From Chloroflexota bacterium (GTDB taxonomy: Bacteria > Chloroflexota > Anaerolineae > Promineifilales > Promineifilaceae): a stretch of DNA of 46,468 nucleotides. A model generated the notes under the pieces. The model searched no databases, was not told the origin of the DNA, and saw nothing but the letters and a program-made list of their open reading frames with translations. This document shows positions 1 through 7,799 of the stretch, one piece after another (positions within the stretch are counted from its first letter, which is position 1; each line of letters begins with the position of its first letter). Location of the stretch: contig JAHDEN010000031.1 of assembly GCA_020628815.1 (NCBI GenBank), forward strand, positions 1 through 46,468, given 5' to 3'. The translations under genes were made by a program, and so were the position numbers.

Positions 1-811
1 CCGCCATCGTGACCGGGCTGTTGGCCCCTGCCAAAATAAAGGGGGTGATGAAGGTAACCTGCCCAGCTCGTGCATAGGTGATTAGTCCACCGAGCATCCG
101 GTCGTCAAAACGGAGCGGGCTGTTAACGTTGATCACGTCTCCCATGACGGGTGAGGGGCCGTGTAAAACCTCATCCCCATACACAATGCGGCACATTTCA
201 AGATTGTCGGCCGTAATGATTCGGCCGTGGGCGGCCTCACTCAAAATTTTGTCTGTAAGTTGGATACCGCTGTTCAGCCGAACTAGATGACGCAGACTGA
301 CCGGCACATCATGCGCGGTGACTTGCTCCCATGGCCCGTAGTGGAGCAGGGGGCAAACTTGGGTTAAGCGCAAAAAGTTTTCGTAATCTTCGAGCATCCC
401 TTGACGACGGCCGCGATCTAGGTCGCTGGCGTACACCATCCCGCCGCAGGGGGCAAAGGTCAGATGGTTTCCTCCAATCACCACATTGTGGGCCGGGTTT
501 CTGGCCAGCCAGGTGAATGTGCTGGGTGCGGTTTCTAGCGCTTGTTTAACCAATTCCCGGTCGATCCAAACATGTTCGGTGGAGCGATCCACCTTAGCTC
601 CGGCCGCCTCCCAAATGTCGAGCGCTTCGCCGTCCATAAAATCAACCCCGATATTTTCGAGGATGTTCATCGACGCTTCATGCAGATCATGAATCTGCTG
701 TGGGGACAAAATATGGTACGGGGCCCAGTTGTTTTGGGGTTGTTTAAAAGGCTGTGCTAGAATGCCGCCCGATGGGCGTGCAGGGCGATTTCGGTTTCGG
801 CGTTTTGACAT
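1..811 (-). CDS. Trimethylamine methyltransferase (MttB) family protein, N-terminal part
   Basis: The reverse strand is open from the ATG at 811 to the window edge (270 codons), so the 3' part is missing. The translation begins MSKRRNRNRPARPSGG and carries MttB-superfamily stretches such as LSPQQIHDLHEASMNILENI near residue 35 and FAPCGGMVYASDLDRG near 115. Family members move a methyl group from a methylated amine (trimethylamine, glycine betaine and others) to a corrinoid protein. True MttB has pyrrolysine while MtgB-like members do not; that position lies outside the window, so substrate and pyrrolysine status cannot be told. It diverges from a sarcosine oxidase-like gene, which supports a role in methylated-amine use. 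The short upstream gap holds a perfect 33-bp palindrome. Confidence 0.85.
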   Translation of the reverse strand, partial: MSKRRNRNRPARPSGGILAQPFKQPQNNWAPYHILSPQQIHDLHEASMNILENIGVDFMDGEALDIWEAAGAKVDRSTEHVWIDRELVKQALETAPSTFTWLARNPAHNVVIGGNHLTFAPCGGMVYASDLDRGRRQGMLEDYENFLRLTQVCPLLHYGPWEQVTAHDVPVSLRHLVRLNSGIQLTDKILSEAAHGRIITADNLEMCRIVYGDEVLHGPSPVMGDVINVNSPLRFDDRMLGGLITYARAGQVTFITPFILAGANSPVTMA

Positions 812-827
812 AAAAATAGGTCGTATT

Positions 828-860
828 AGACCAGTCAGGTTTTTAAAACCTGACTGGTCT
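828..860. repeat. 33-bp perfect palindrome, copy 1
   Basis: Two 16-base arms (AGACCAGTCAGGTTTT and its complement) flank one central base. The same 33-mer lies in inverse orientation at 33603-33635. It sits between two divergent genes, so it is not a simple terminator for either. It looks like a dispersed palindromic intergenic repeat and could also be an operator or transcript-end hairpin. Confidence 0.85.
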
Positions 861-879
861 TTTGCATAGATTTTTGATC

Positions 880-2046
880 ATGAAAAAAAACTTTAAAGCA
901 ATTGTAATTGGTTTGGGCGGATTGGGTAGTGCCGCTACCTACTGGCTTTCGCGTCGGTTGGGGTCTGATGTATTGGGGCTGGAGCAGTTTGAAATTGGCC
1001 ATTTAAATGGTGGATCACAAGATCATTCGCGCATTATTAGGCTGAGCTACCACAACGTAAACTACGTGGAGCTGGCAAAACGGGCTTACACGGCTTGGGA
1101 TGAGTTGGAGCGGGATGCGGATGAAAAGTTGATCGTCAAAACAGGTGGAATCGACCTCAGCCCGGCCGATGCGACGATCCCTATCTCTGACTATACTGAG
1201 AGCATGGACGCGACAGGTGTGCCGTACGAGATGCTCGATGCCAAAGAGGCGATGTATCGCTGGCCGCAGTGGAACTTGACTGATGATATTCAGGTGCTCT
1301 ACCAAGAGCAGAGCGGAATCGCTCCAGCAGCCAAAGCGATGGCGGCCCACTTGCGTATGGCGCGCGCATACGGAGCTGTTTTAAAGGATAACGTACCGGT
1401 AACCGCCATCACACCAATTGGTGACGAAGTGGAAGTGACGGCCGGAGGGGAAACCTATCGCTGTGAGCAGTTGGTCATTGCCTCAGGTGCTTGGACCAAC
1501 ACGGCGCTCGGCTTTTTTGGAGAAGGGATCAATCTTGAAATTACCCAAGAGCAGGTGGCCTATTATGACACCCCGCACGTGGCTGATTTTATGCCGGACC
1601 GGTTCCCGATTTGGATTTGGATGACGGAACCCTGCTACTATGGCTTTCCGGTTTATGGGGAAAACGGGCCAAAAGTGAGCCAAGACTGCGGCGGTCACGG
1701 TGTAACCCCAGATACCCGCACGTTTGAGCCGAACAAGGCGTATGATGAACGGCTTGATAATTTTGTGAAGCAGTATCTGCCAAAGGCGCACGGCGGCCGA
1801 ATTTTGACCCGGACCTGTCTGTACACGATGCCGCCGGATCGTGATTTTGTGTTGTCGAAAATCCCCAGCCAGCCCAATGTGCAGGTAGCGGTGGGTGCGG
1901 CCCATGCGTTTAAATACTCATCACAGATCGGCCGGATGCTGAGCGAGTTGGCCCTTGATGGCTCAACGCCGCATGATATCAGCCCGTTTGCTTATGATCG
2001 GCCGGTGTTATTTGAGGCCGACCCAGAAAAAAGCTACATGATTTAA
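880..2046 (+). CDS. Monomeric sarcosine oxidase / N-methyl-L-tryptophan oxidase-like flavoprotein
   Basis: This 388-residue DAO-superfamily oxidase has an N-terminal Rossmann motif GLGGLG at residues 11-16 and a substrate-side stretch GSQDHSRIIRLSYHN. Cys313 lies in TCLYTMPPD, matching the cysteine that holds covalent FAD in monomeric sarcosine oxidases. Known members oxidatively demethylate N-methyl amino acids, giving formaldehyde and H2O2. I chose the ATG at 880; an in-frame TTG at 862 would put the start inside the palindrome. No clear Shine-Dalgarno sequence is seen. The divergent MttB-like neighbour suggests joint use of methylated amines. The exact substrate is not known. Confidence 0.85.
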   Translation: MKKNFKAIVIGLGGLGSAATYWLSRRLGSDVLGLEQFEIGHLNGGSQDHSRIIRLSYHNVNYVELAKRAYTAWDELERDADEKLIVKTGGIDLSPADATIPISDYTESMDATGVPYEMLDAKEAMYRWPQWNLTDDIQVLYQEQSGIAPAAKAMAAHLRMARAYGAVLKDNVPVTAITPIGDEVEVTAGGETYRCEQLVIASGAWTNTALGFFGEGINLEITQEQVAYYDTPHVADFMPDRFPIWIWMTEPCYYGFPVYGENGPKVSQDCGGHGVTPDTRTFEPNKAYDERLDNFVKQYLPKAHGGRILTRTCLYTMPPDRDFVLSKIPSQPNVQVAVGAAHAFKYSSQIGRMLSELALDGSTPHDISPFAYDRPVLFEADPEKSYMI

Positions 2047-2057
2047 CCCGTTTATGG

Positions 2058-2100
2058 ATCGAGCCGGTGTATGATAGAATCGGCTCGATTCAGTATTTTT
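2058..2100 (+). terminator. Rho-independent terminator after the oxidase gene
   Basis: A perfect 9-bp stem (ATCGAGCCG at 2058-2066 with CGGCTCGAT at 2081-2089) is followed by a short T-rich tract ending near 2100. It begins 12 bases after the stop codon. Confidence 0.75.
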
Positions 2101-2173
2101 ATAGAGGTTCGAGGTCACACATCTCATGGTCAAGTAAGTTAAGCCTACATCCCAATCGGTAGACACAAATGAA

Positions 2174-2199
2174 GCCCAACATCAAAAAAAGTGTTGGGC
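2174..2199. repeat. Intergenic hairpin in the GNAT leader
   Basis: GCCCAACA (2174-2181) pairs with TGTTGGGC (2192-2199) around an A-rich loop, followed by AAAAATATTT. It lies about 110 bases before the acetyltransferase start, in a 265-bp gap, and could be a second terminator or a leader structure. Confidence 0.5.
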
Positions 2200-2311
2200 A
2201 AAAATATTTGGATTCTTCAAAATCCAATCTATTTGCCTATAACTTGATCTATTTTTTCAACCACACAACGCAGAATTAATAGCGTCTTTAATCCAGAAAA
2301 GGAGCTAAATA

Positions 2312-3274
2312 ATGCTACATTTACGAGCATTCGACTTTAGCGATACAGATTATCAAACCCTCTACGACATCCAAAAAACGATATGGCCAGACACTGGTGT
2401 AACGATAGAAGGGATGAAAAGCGGGGACAAACGTTCTCAAGATGAGAAATTTGACTTTCAGCGGCAGATGGCGGAGCTTGACGGCCAGGTCGTAGGCATT
2501 GGTCAACGCGGCCGAACCTACTTCAGCGAGACACCAAACCAATACTACATAGCTTTTAGTACGTTGCCTGACTTCCGGAACCAAGGCATAGCGACCACCT
2601 TCTTTAACAAGACAGAAGTCGACCTAAAAGAAAACAAGAATGCCGTCAGTATGCTAGCGTATACCCGCGATACACAGCCTCAATCAGTTTCCTTTTTGGA
2701 GCACCGAGGGTACGAGGTAATTGAGCGAATCACTAACTCAGAAATCGATCTGTCAGGGTTTGACGTTGAGAAATATGCTCCGCTGCGGCAAAAGCTGGCC
2801 GAGCAGGGAATTGAAATCCGGCCGCTGTCTGAGTTGATGGATGATGAGGAAACTTATCTGGCTAAACTTGAAGAATTGTATTGGGTACTGGCAAACGATG
2901 AACCTCATGCAGAGCCACCTAAACGGATCACTCCTCAAGAGGTCAAAGAATGGTTCATCGATACCCCGCACTTTTATCCAGAAGGGTGGTTCATCGCGAC
3001 TGACGGAGACAAGTTTGTCGGGTGGAGTGCTGTGCTCGTGCACAAAGGGGAAGCTGATCGGATGCAGACAGGGATTACGGTAATTGACCGGCCGTATCGT
3101 CGTCGGGGTCTGGCGACCGCTATGAAAGTGGCTGGCTTTGAGCATGCCTTGGCGCTGGGTCGGCCGCGTATCCAAACGGAAAATGAGGAGACCAACCCGA
3201 TGTTAGGTTTGAACAAACGGCTAGGTTTCCGGCCGATTTATCAAGGGCTGGATTTTAAGAAGACTTTAGCTTAG
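2312..3274 (+). CDS. Tandem GNAT N-acetyltransferase
   Basis: This 320-residue protein has two GNAT folds. The first (about 1-150) holds the acetyl-CoA-binding stretch LPDFRNQGIATTFF; the second (about 165-315) holds RPYRRRGLATAMK and ends in a typical NKRLGFRPI strand. The family moves an acetyl group from acetyl-CoA to an amine, and two-domain forms often have one domain that mainly binds. The start is supported by AAAGGAGC about 8 bases upstream. The gene stands alone between terminator-like hairpins and a convergent operon, so its substrate cannot be inferred from context. Confidence 0.88.
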   Translation: MLHLRAFDFSDTDYQTLYDIQKTIWPDTGVTIEGMKSGDKRSQDEKFDFQRQMAELDGQVVGIGQRGRTYFSETPNQYYIAFSTLPDFRNQGIATTFFNKTEVDLKENKNAVSMLAYTRDTQPQSVSFLEHRGYEVIERITNSEIDLSGFDVEKYAPLRQKLAEQGIEIRPLSELMDDEETYLAKLEELYWVLANDEPHAEPPKRITPQEVKEWFIDTPHFYPEGWFIATDGDKFVGWSAVLVHKGEADRMQTGITVIDRPYRRRGLATAMKVAGFEHALALGRPRIQTENEETNPMLGLNKRLGFRPIYQGLDFKKTLA

Positions 3275-3284
3275 GGTATTCGAT

Positions 3285-4157
3285 TTATAGTGAGTCGGGG
3301 GCTTTTTCTCCCGGCTCAACTTCATCCCCCTGTAACTCAAGCATGCGTTGCCCAAATCGTTTGAATTGATCTAGATTGGAGCCATCAGCTCTAATTTCCT
3401 GTTCAAAAAATGCAACTACCATATCACCCTGAAAGCTAATGAGTCGGACTGATGACTCATCTGTAACAAAGCTGAATGGTCGGTTGAGCATTAAAAAGTT
3501 TGTTGTTTGGTTTGGTGCTCCCCGATAAAAGCACAAATACTCAGAAGCTGATAGCCAATCCGGATAGTTCTTAGTTTCTAACTTAGAGTGAGTAAAGCCG
3601 ATCATGTGCCTATTCAGTTGAACTTTATTCGAAATAGACTGATGAATTAGAATAAATTGAGGAACAAATTGATATTCAAAAAGGACCCCAACCCCCGTGA
3701 GTAGCCGCTCATCAGAATTCTCTAGAGACTGAGATTGAGTATGAAACTGCTTGGACAAATGTTCAAATATTAGGATGCGGCCGGTTTCCCCAAGCTCATG
3801 GATAAGATTGATAACCTTGACTTTTGGATCACTTAAAATCTTAAGGGAGTTGGTTATTTTGCGAGAAAGGAGTTTGTCGTCTTCAGAGAATTCAAGATTT
3901 TCTTCAGCTGCAAGCAAGTTGATGTCAATCGATCTAAGTTCTTCTTGCTCTTTATTTGTCAGCCAATGATTTGTACTATCAGAGATCAGCGCTCCAATTA
4001 AGGCAAAACAAACCAAGCCAAAAACAGCAATCATGATTTTTATAACAAAATCCCCGAAGAATACTAGACTTAATAGCCAAATTGGTACAAGGAATCTTTC
4101 GAAAAAAAACCTAAGAAATGATAATAGAATTGGTCGTTTATTATTCAAACTCTTCAT
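3285..4157 (-). CDS. Membrane protein of a tandem paralogous trio, member 1
   Basis: This 290-residue protein is of unknown function. Two N-terminal hydrophobic segments (about 20-60) precede a cytosolic part with NKEQEELRSIDINLLAAEENL and a conserved C-terminal block RPFSFVTDESSVRLISF, then FKRFGQRMLELQGDE. It is clearly homologous to the next gene upstream (4196-5035) and more distantly to 5041-5805. Its ATG lies inside an out-of-frame remnant of the neighbour's C-terminal tail. It is the last gene of a four-gene minus-strand run. No enzyme motif was recognised. Confidence 0.8.
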   Translation of the reverse strand: MKSLNNKRPILLSFLRFFFERFLVPIWLLSLVFFGDFVIKIMIAVFGLVCFALIGALISDSTNHWLTNKEQEELRSIDINLLAAEENLEFSEDDKLLSRKITNSLKILSDPKVKVINLIHELGETGRILIFEHLSKQFHTQSQSLENSDERLLTGVGVLFEYQFVPQFILIHQSISNKVQLNRHMIGFTHSKLETKNYPDWLSASEYLCFYRGAPNQTTNFLMLNRPFSFVTDESSVRLISFQGDMVVAFFEQEIRADGSNLDQFKRFGQRMLELQGDEVEPGEKAPDSL

Positions 4158-4195
4158 CGTTCAAAATCCGAATTTTTGCGGCCGGATCAAGCATT

Positions 4196-5035
4196 TTAGC
4201 CCAAGTTGGGTCCCTTCTCAGTTGGCTCACTTTCATCCCCTTGTAACTCGAGCATACGCAATGCTAATCGCTTGAATTGCATAAAGTTTGAGCCATCTGG
4301 TTCTAGGATGCGCTCATAGAAAGCACAGACATAGCTTTTATTGAAGCAGATAATGCGAACTGATGATTCATTGGTTACGAAGCTAAACGGCCGATTCTGC
4401 TCTAAAAACTCACTGACTTCATAAGGGTTGGACCCTTGATAAAAACATTTAAATTCTGTTGGGAAAAGCCAGCCTGGAAAGTACGAATCTTCAAGTGAAT
4501 TGAAAGTTCCGTTTGATCTGGAAAATTCAGAATTTAAAACGTGAATGCGTTGAACAGATTTATGAACTAGGACAAAAGATGGGACAGTTTGAAAGTCGAA
4601 TTGGACAGACGTAGCAGACATTCTTTTAGACTGGGATTTGATGGAATCATAGTCATGGAGCATAAACCGGCCGTTGGCTTCTTCTCCAATCATAAAATGT
4701 TTAAATTTCTGTGGGGGGGATGTTATATGGTCCAAAACGCCCCACATTTCTTTTTCGAATTCGACATTTTCTTCTAAAAAAGGCAACCTTTTATCGGCCG
4801 CCAAGAGTTCTAATTCAATCGCTCTTAGTTCTTTTTGCTCTTGATCTGTTATCCACCCATTAAAAAATGCGGATACCTGTTTGTGATGTTCTTTAAAAAT
4901 GATTGAGATGCCAAATAAAAAAATAATGATGGCAATCATTCTGTTATTTCCTGTTTCTGCAGAAAATAGAAGTGTCACCGAGAAGACAATCAACATTATC
5001 GCGTTAAATGTTGGGGGTAACTTTTTAATCTTCAT
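4196..5035 (-). CDS. Membrane protein of a tandem paralogous trio, member 2 (possibly frameshifted at the end)
   Basis: This 279-residue paralog of the 3285-4157 gene has two N-terminal membrane segments, then DQEQKELRAIELELLAADKRL and RPFSFVTNESSVRIICF with FKRLALRMLELQGDE near the C-terminus. It starts 5 bases after the stop of the upstream paralog, suggesting translational coupling. Directly after its stop, one frame over, lies MLDPAAKIRILNDEEFE, which matches the tail NDPAAEIRILKDD of the third paralog. A small indel may therefore have cut off the shared tail. Function unknown. Confidence 0.8.
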   Translation of the reverse strand: MKIKKLPPTFNAIMLIVFSVTLLFSAETGNNRMIAIIIFLFGISIIFKEHHKQVSAFFNGWITDQEQKELRAIELELLAADKRLPFLEENVEFEKEMWGVLDHITSPPQKFKHFMIGEEANGRFMLHDYDSIKSQSKRMSATSVQFDFQTVPSFVLVHKSVQRIHVLNSEFSRSNGTFNSLEDSYFPGWLFPTEFKCFYQGSNPYEVSEFLEQNRPFSFVTNESSVRIICFNKSYVCAFYERILEPDGSNFMQFKRLALRMLELQGDESEPTEKGPNLG

Positions 5036-5040
5036 ACCTA

Positions 5041-5805
5041 TCAGTCTCTGTTTTGATTGGATGCATCATCCTTCAAAATTCGGATTTCTGCGGCCGGGTC
5101 ATTTGCCCTAAAATGATCTTTCAGAAGTGCTTTGGCAATCAGCTCATCTAGCCCAAAAAGTTCACGATTATCTGGATATTCAACGGATTCATGTGAAAAA
5201 TATGCAGCAACGTAGTTTTGATTGATAAACAACTCTAGGAGGCCGGGATGTTGAAAAACTTCAAATAAGCCTGAATGGGTTTTCAAAAACTCATGGGCAT
5301 CATATATGTGGGTATGAGATTGGTCCGGCCGAAAATTGTAGAAGGCTGAGATTCCTCCCGGCAGAATTGTCTCGGCCCGAGGTAGCGGATCATAAAAACG
5401 TTTATGCATCACACCGATACGTTCTGTGGGCACAATTAACAGTCGTGGACAAGACTTTGACTCAAGCATAACAAGTAGCCCTTTACGAGAATTTAGGCCT
5501 GCCTCACTCTGACTATCAAAGAAAAACGATTTATAGAGACGATGTTTTTCGATAAGAACATTTTTTGCTTTGACTCGATTATCCAGAGACAAATCCCGTT
5601 CTTTGATTAAAAACTCTAACCAAGTATCTCGAGGGCTGAAAGAGACTTTTTCGGCCCCACTTTCTAAGGCCCAGATGGTGTAATCAATGTCCCGTATTCT
5701 TCGCTGGGTGCGTAGATAATACGATCCATAGCTAATACCAACAGCAATGACGATAAACGCGACTGCACCTAAAATAATTAATATAAACTGGAAAAGCGGA
5801 TCCAT
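5041..5805 (-). CDS. Membrane protein of a tandem paralogous trio, member 3
   Basis: This 254-residue protein has one strong N-terminal membrane helix (about 5-28) and a soluble remainder. It shares layout and a weaker version of the C-terminal block with the two paralogs downstream: LFINQNYVAAYFSHESVEYPDN aligns with their segments ending in PDGSN or ADGSN. It ends with NDPAAEIRILKDDASNQ, a tail whose out-of-frame copy lies behind the 4196-5035 gene. It begins 3 bases after the tail-anchored protein gene. Function unknown; the three may form or sense something at the membrane together. Confidence 0.78.
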   Translation of the reverse strand: MDPLFQFILIILGAVAFIVIAVGISYGSYYLRTQRRIRDIDYTIWALESGAEKVSFSPRDTWLEFLIKERDLSLDNRVKAKNVLIEKHRLYKSFFFDSQSEAGLNSRKGLLVMLESKSCPRLLIVPTERIGVMHKRFYDPLPRAETILPGGISAFYNFRPDQSHTHIYDAHEFLKTHSGLFEVFQHPGLLELFINQNYVAAYFSHESVEYPDNRELFGLDELIAKALLKDHFRANDPAAEIRILKDDASNQNRD

Positions 5806-5808
5806 GGA

Positions 5809-6816
5809 TTAATTCAAATCGATATAAGCCTGCACAAAATAAAGCACCATCAAAACGGCCCAGCCCCAGTAAACAATAAAATCGATCCAGCGGAACCAAG
5901 AAAAGCGTAAATTTTCTTCCACGGCCGAATGAATCGACTCAAGGCTGGTTAATTTCCCCTCAATAATTTGCTTCCATTCGTTGAGCGAAAAGCGTTCAAA
6001 AATAAGCGTATAAAGCTCAGATGAATACCAATCCCCAATCATTAGTAGCGATTGATCGATTTCTTCAAAATCTAAAAGTAGTTCAAGCCGTTTCTGAACA
6101 ATTTCACGAATCGTCCTGCTGGCCGACCGTCTGAAAAGCTTTCTGCGTCGGGCGGTTATTTCTGTGCGTATCTGTTGCAACATCTGCTGCAGCTGACGGT
6201 CGAGCAAACGATATCGAAACAGTTGAAATTTCCCCACCTTTAATAGATCGATGTCTGACTCAAACTCCCCTTTACCGGTGATGAGAAGTGCACCTGACCA
6301 GTCTACTAACGTTAGCTCATCGGTCGAATAACGAACGCGCGATTGGAGCGTTTTATTCGCATCTTTTTGGCTGATGGGTTGTTTGAGCGAACGTAAAAAC
6401 GACACTAGCTCAACCGCGTTGCGATCAACCAGCTGGTCCGGATCATCCCCATCCTGCTCTTTTAGCAAAATGGTGAATTCTTCAATCAGTTCATCTTCAA
6501 TTGGAAACTCTTGGTGTAGCTGGTCTTGAATCGCACTATGAATTCTGTTTTTTTGCAGAATAGCTTCTGTGCCTGCCAACTCATCTAATCTGTAACGGCA
6601 GTCTGCAACCCAAACTAACTCGTCTAAAACTTGAAGTTTGACCCGCACGGGCGTTCCGGCCGCCGTTAACTCACGATCTCCCCAAGTTGAGCGGACCTCA
6701 ATCCCCATATCAAAAAAATAGGGGGCATCTTTGGGGGATGAGATTGATGTTGCTGGCCCTACGGTGCCATTGGCCTCATACGGCATGAACAATAAATAAC
6801 AGATTTCAGATTCCAT
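5809..6816 (-). CDS. Tail-anchored protein, faintly DUF155/RMD1-like
   Basis: This 335-residue protein has no N-terminal signal and a single C-terminal membrane helix (VYWGWAVLMVLYFV, about 313-330), so most of it should face the cytosol. A charged helical region (about 210-300) precedes the helix. The order of an acidic body, a segment like WYSSELYTLIFERFSLNEWK, long helices and a terminal membrane anchor recalls DUF155 (RMD1/YagE) proteins, but I am not sure of homology. It is the first gene of a tightly spaced operon with the three paralogous membrane proteins, with gaps of 3, 5 and 38 bases. Confidence 0.75.
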   Translation of the reverse strand: MESEICYLLFMPYEANGTVGPATSISSPKDAPYFFDMGIEVRSTWGDRELTAAGTPVRVKLQVLDELVWVADCRYRLDELAGTEAILQKNRIHSAIQDQLHQEFPIEDELIEEFTILLKEQDGDDPDQLVDRNAVELVSFLRSLKQPISQKDANKTLQSRVRYSTDELTLVDWSGALLITGKGEFESDIDLLKVGKFQLFRYRLLDRQLQQMLQQIRTEITARRRKLFRRSASRTIREIVQKRLELLLDFEEIDQSLLMIGDWYSSELYTLIFERFSLNEWKQIIEGKLTSLESIHSAVEENLRFSWFRWIDFIVYWGWAVLMVLYFVQAYIDLN

Positions 6817-6820
6817 AGAT

Positions 6821-6913
6821 TTGTTGGTTTGTTAGGTAGTTTGAATGTTGGTTAGGATTGTGAGTCGCTCGTGGCAAGTTCAACCTACTAACCAACCATC
6901 CAACCTGCAAACT
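6821..6913. repeat. Intergenic imperfect inverted repeat
   Basis: AGTTTG (6838-6843) and TTGGTTAG (6848-6855) pair with CTAACCAA (6888-6895) and CAAACT (6908-6913). The structure fills the gap between the methyltransferase gene and the tail-anchored protein gene. It may partly end or modulate transcription through the minus-strand run. Confidence 0.4.
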
Positions 6914-6920
6914 AAGACGC

Positions 6921-7772
6921 TTATTTAATCGCCAGCACCCCAAACGTCTGCTCACGCGCTTGCACCCGCTTAAAACCCGCCTGCTGCAACCGACGAATTG
7001 TGCCACGGGTAACCGTAGCCCCTGACTTGCTGTTGGGGTTCCCAATGTAGTGGAATAATCTCCCTTTACGGCCGAGTAGCCGGTAGAGTTCTTTATAGAA
7101 ATCGAGTGAATAAAGCTCACCAGCCATATTAAACATGGGGGGATCATGGGTAATTGAAGAAAACGACCCATCTGGCAATTCTTCGATCACGTCCCACGCA
7201 TGTCCCACTTTGCGTTCAATGTTCTCTTTTTCAAACAGCCCTTGTGACCACGGGTTGGCCCGGCAAATGTCAACGACGGCCGGATCTAGCTCGATGGTGA
7301 GCACCGAGGCGGCCGTGCGTGCGGCCTGAATCGCCGTGTAGCCCAATCCCATGGTGGTGTCTAAAACTCGGCCGGTGGGCGGGCCGCCAAACGCCTTGAT
7401 TTTCGCCAATGTATCTTGGTGTGGATTGGTATTCACAATCCGATGCATCGTGATCCCAGACACCAGCATAGTCGGGGCAGACAGGGTTGGGAAAAGAGAA
7501 TAAGAGCGCTGTAGTTCTTCAGAAAAGGTGCTCACTTTCTGAACCTCCCCATCCTCAAAAATTTCAAAAACGCTGTTTTCTTCGGCCGCAATCATTTCCA
7601 GCTCTTTACGCGGGATCGGTTGCACGTTGGGCAAGGTTAGTCCGTCGGCCGAAAGCTCGACCTGCGTTTGGCTAATGCCCAAATCGAGAGAACATTCAAC
7701 CGTCTGGGGAAGTGCCCCATCCAATAAAGAAAGAAGTGGCTTGACTTGATAGTGTGATAATACCGGCAACAT
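6921..7772 (-). CDS. Class I SAM-dependent methyltransferase, COG2521-like
   Basis: This 283-residue protein has a Rossmann methyltransferase core: motif [13 protein letters not shown] (about 136-147), an acidic residue in LTIELDP, and the catalytic-type motif HDPPMF followed by [21 protein letters not shown]. This last pattern is what I recall from COG2521, a mostly archaeal group of predicted methyltransferases; D/N-PP-Y/F motifs are typical of enzymes that methylate exocyclic or amide nitrogens. The substrate is unknown, with nucleic acid possible. The N-terminal 130 residues carry no recognised motif. It lies 27 bases after a secreted-protein gene on the same strand. Confidence 0.8.
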   Translation of the reverse strand: MLPVLSHYQVKPLLSLLDGALPQTVECSLDLGISQTQVELSADGLTLPNVQPIPRKELEMIAAEENSVFEIFEDGEVQKVSTFSEELQRSYSLFPTLSAPTMLVSGITMHRIVNTNPHQDTLAKIKAFGGPPTGRVLDTTMGLGYTAIQAARTAASVLTIELDPAVVDICRANPWSQGLFEKENIERKVGHAWDVIEELPDGSFSSITHDPPMFNMAGELYSLDFYKELYRLLGRKGRLFHYIGNPNSKSGATVTRGTIRRLQQAGFKRVQAREQTFGVLAIK

Positions 7773-7799
7773 GCGGCCGATTTTACCTCAACCTGTTGG

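Noticed and set aside
862-879. TTG start for the sarcosine oxidase-like gene
   Set aside because: It lies at the edge of the palindrome and adds six residues (TTG-encoded Met to Ile) before a good ATG followed by the Rossmann strand.
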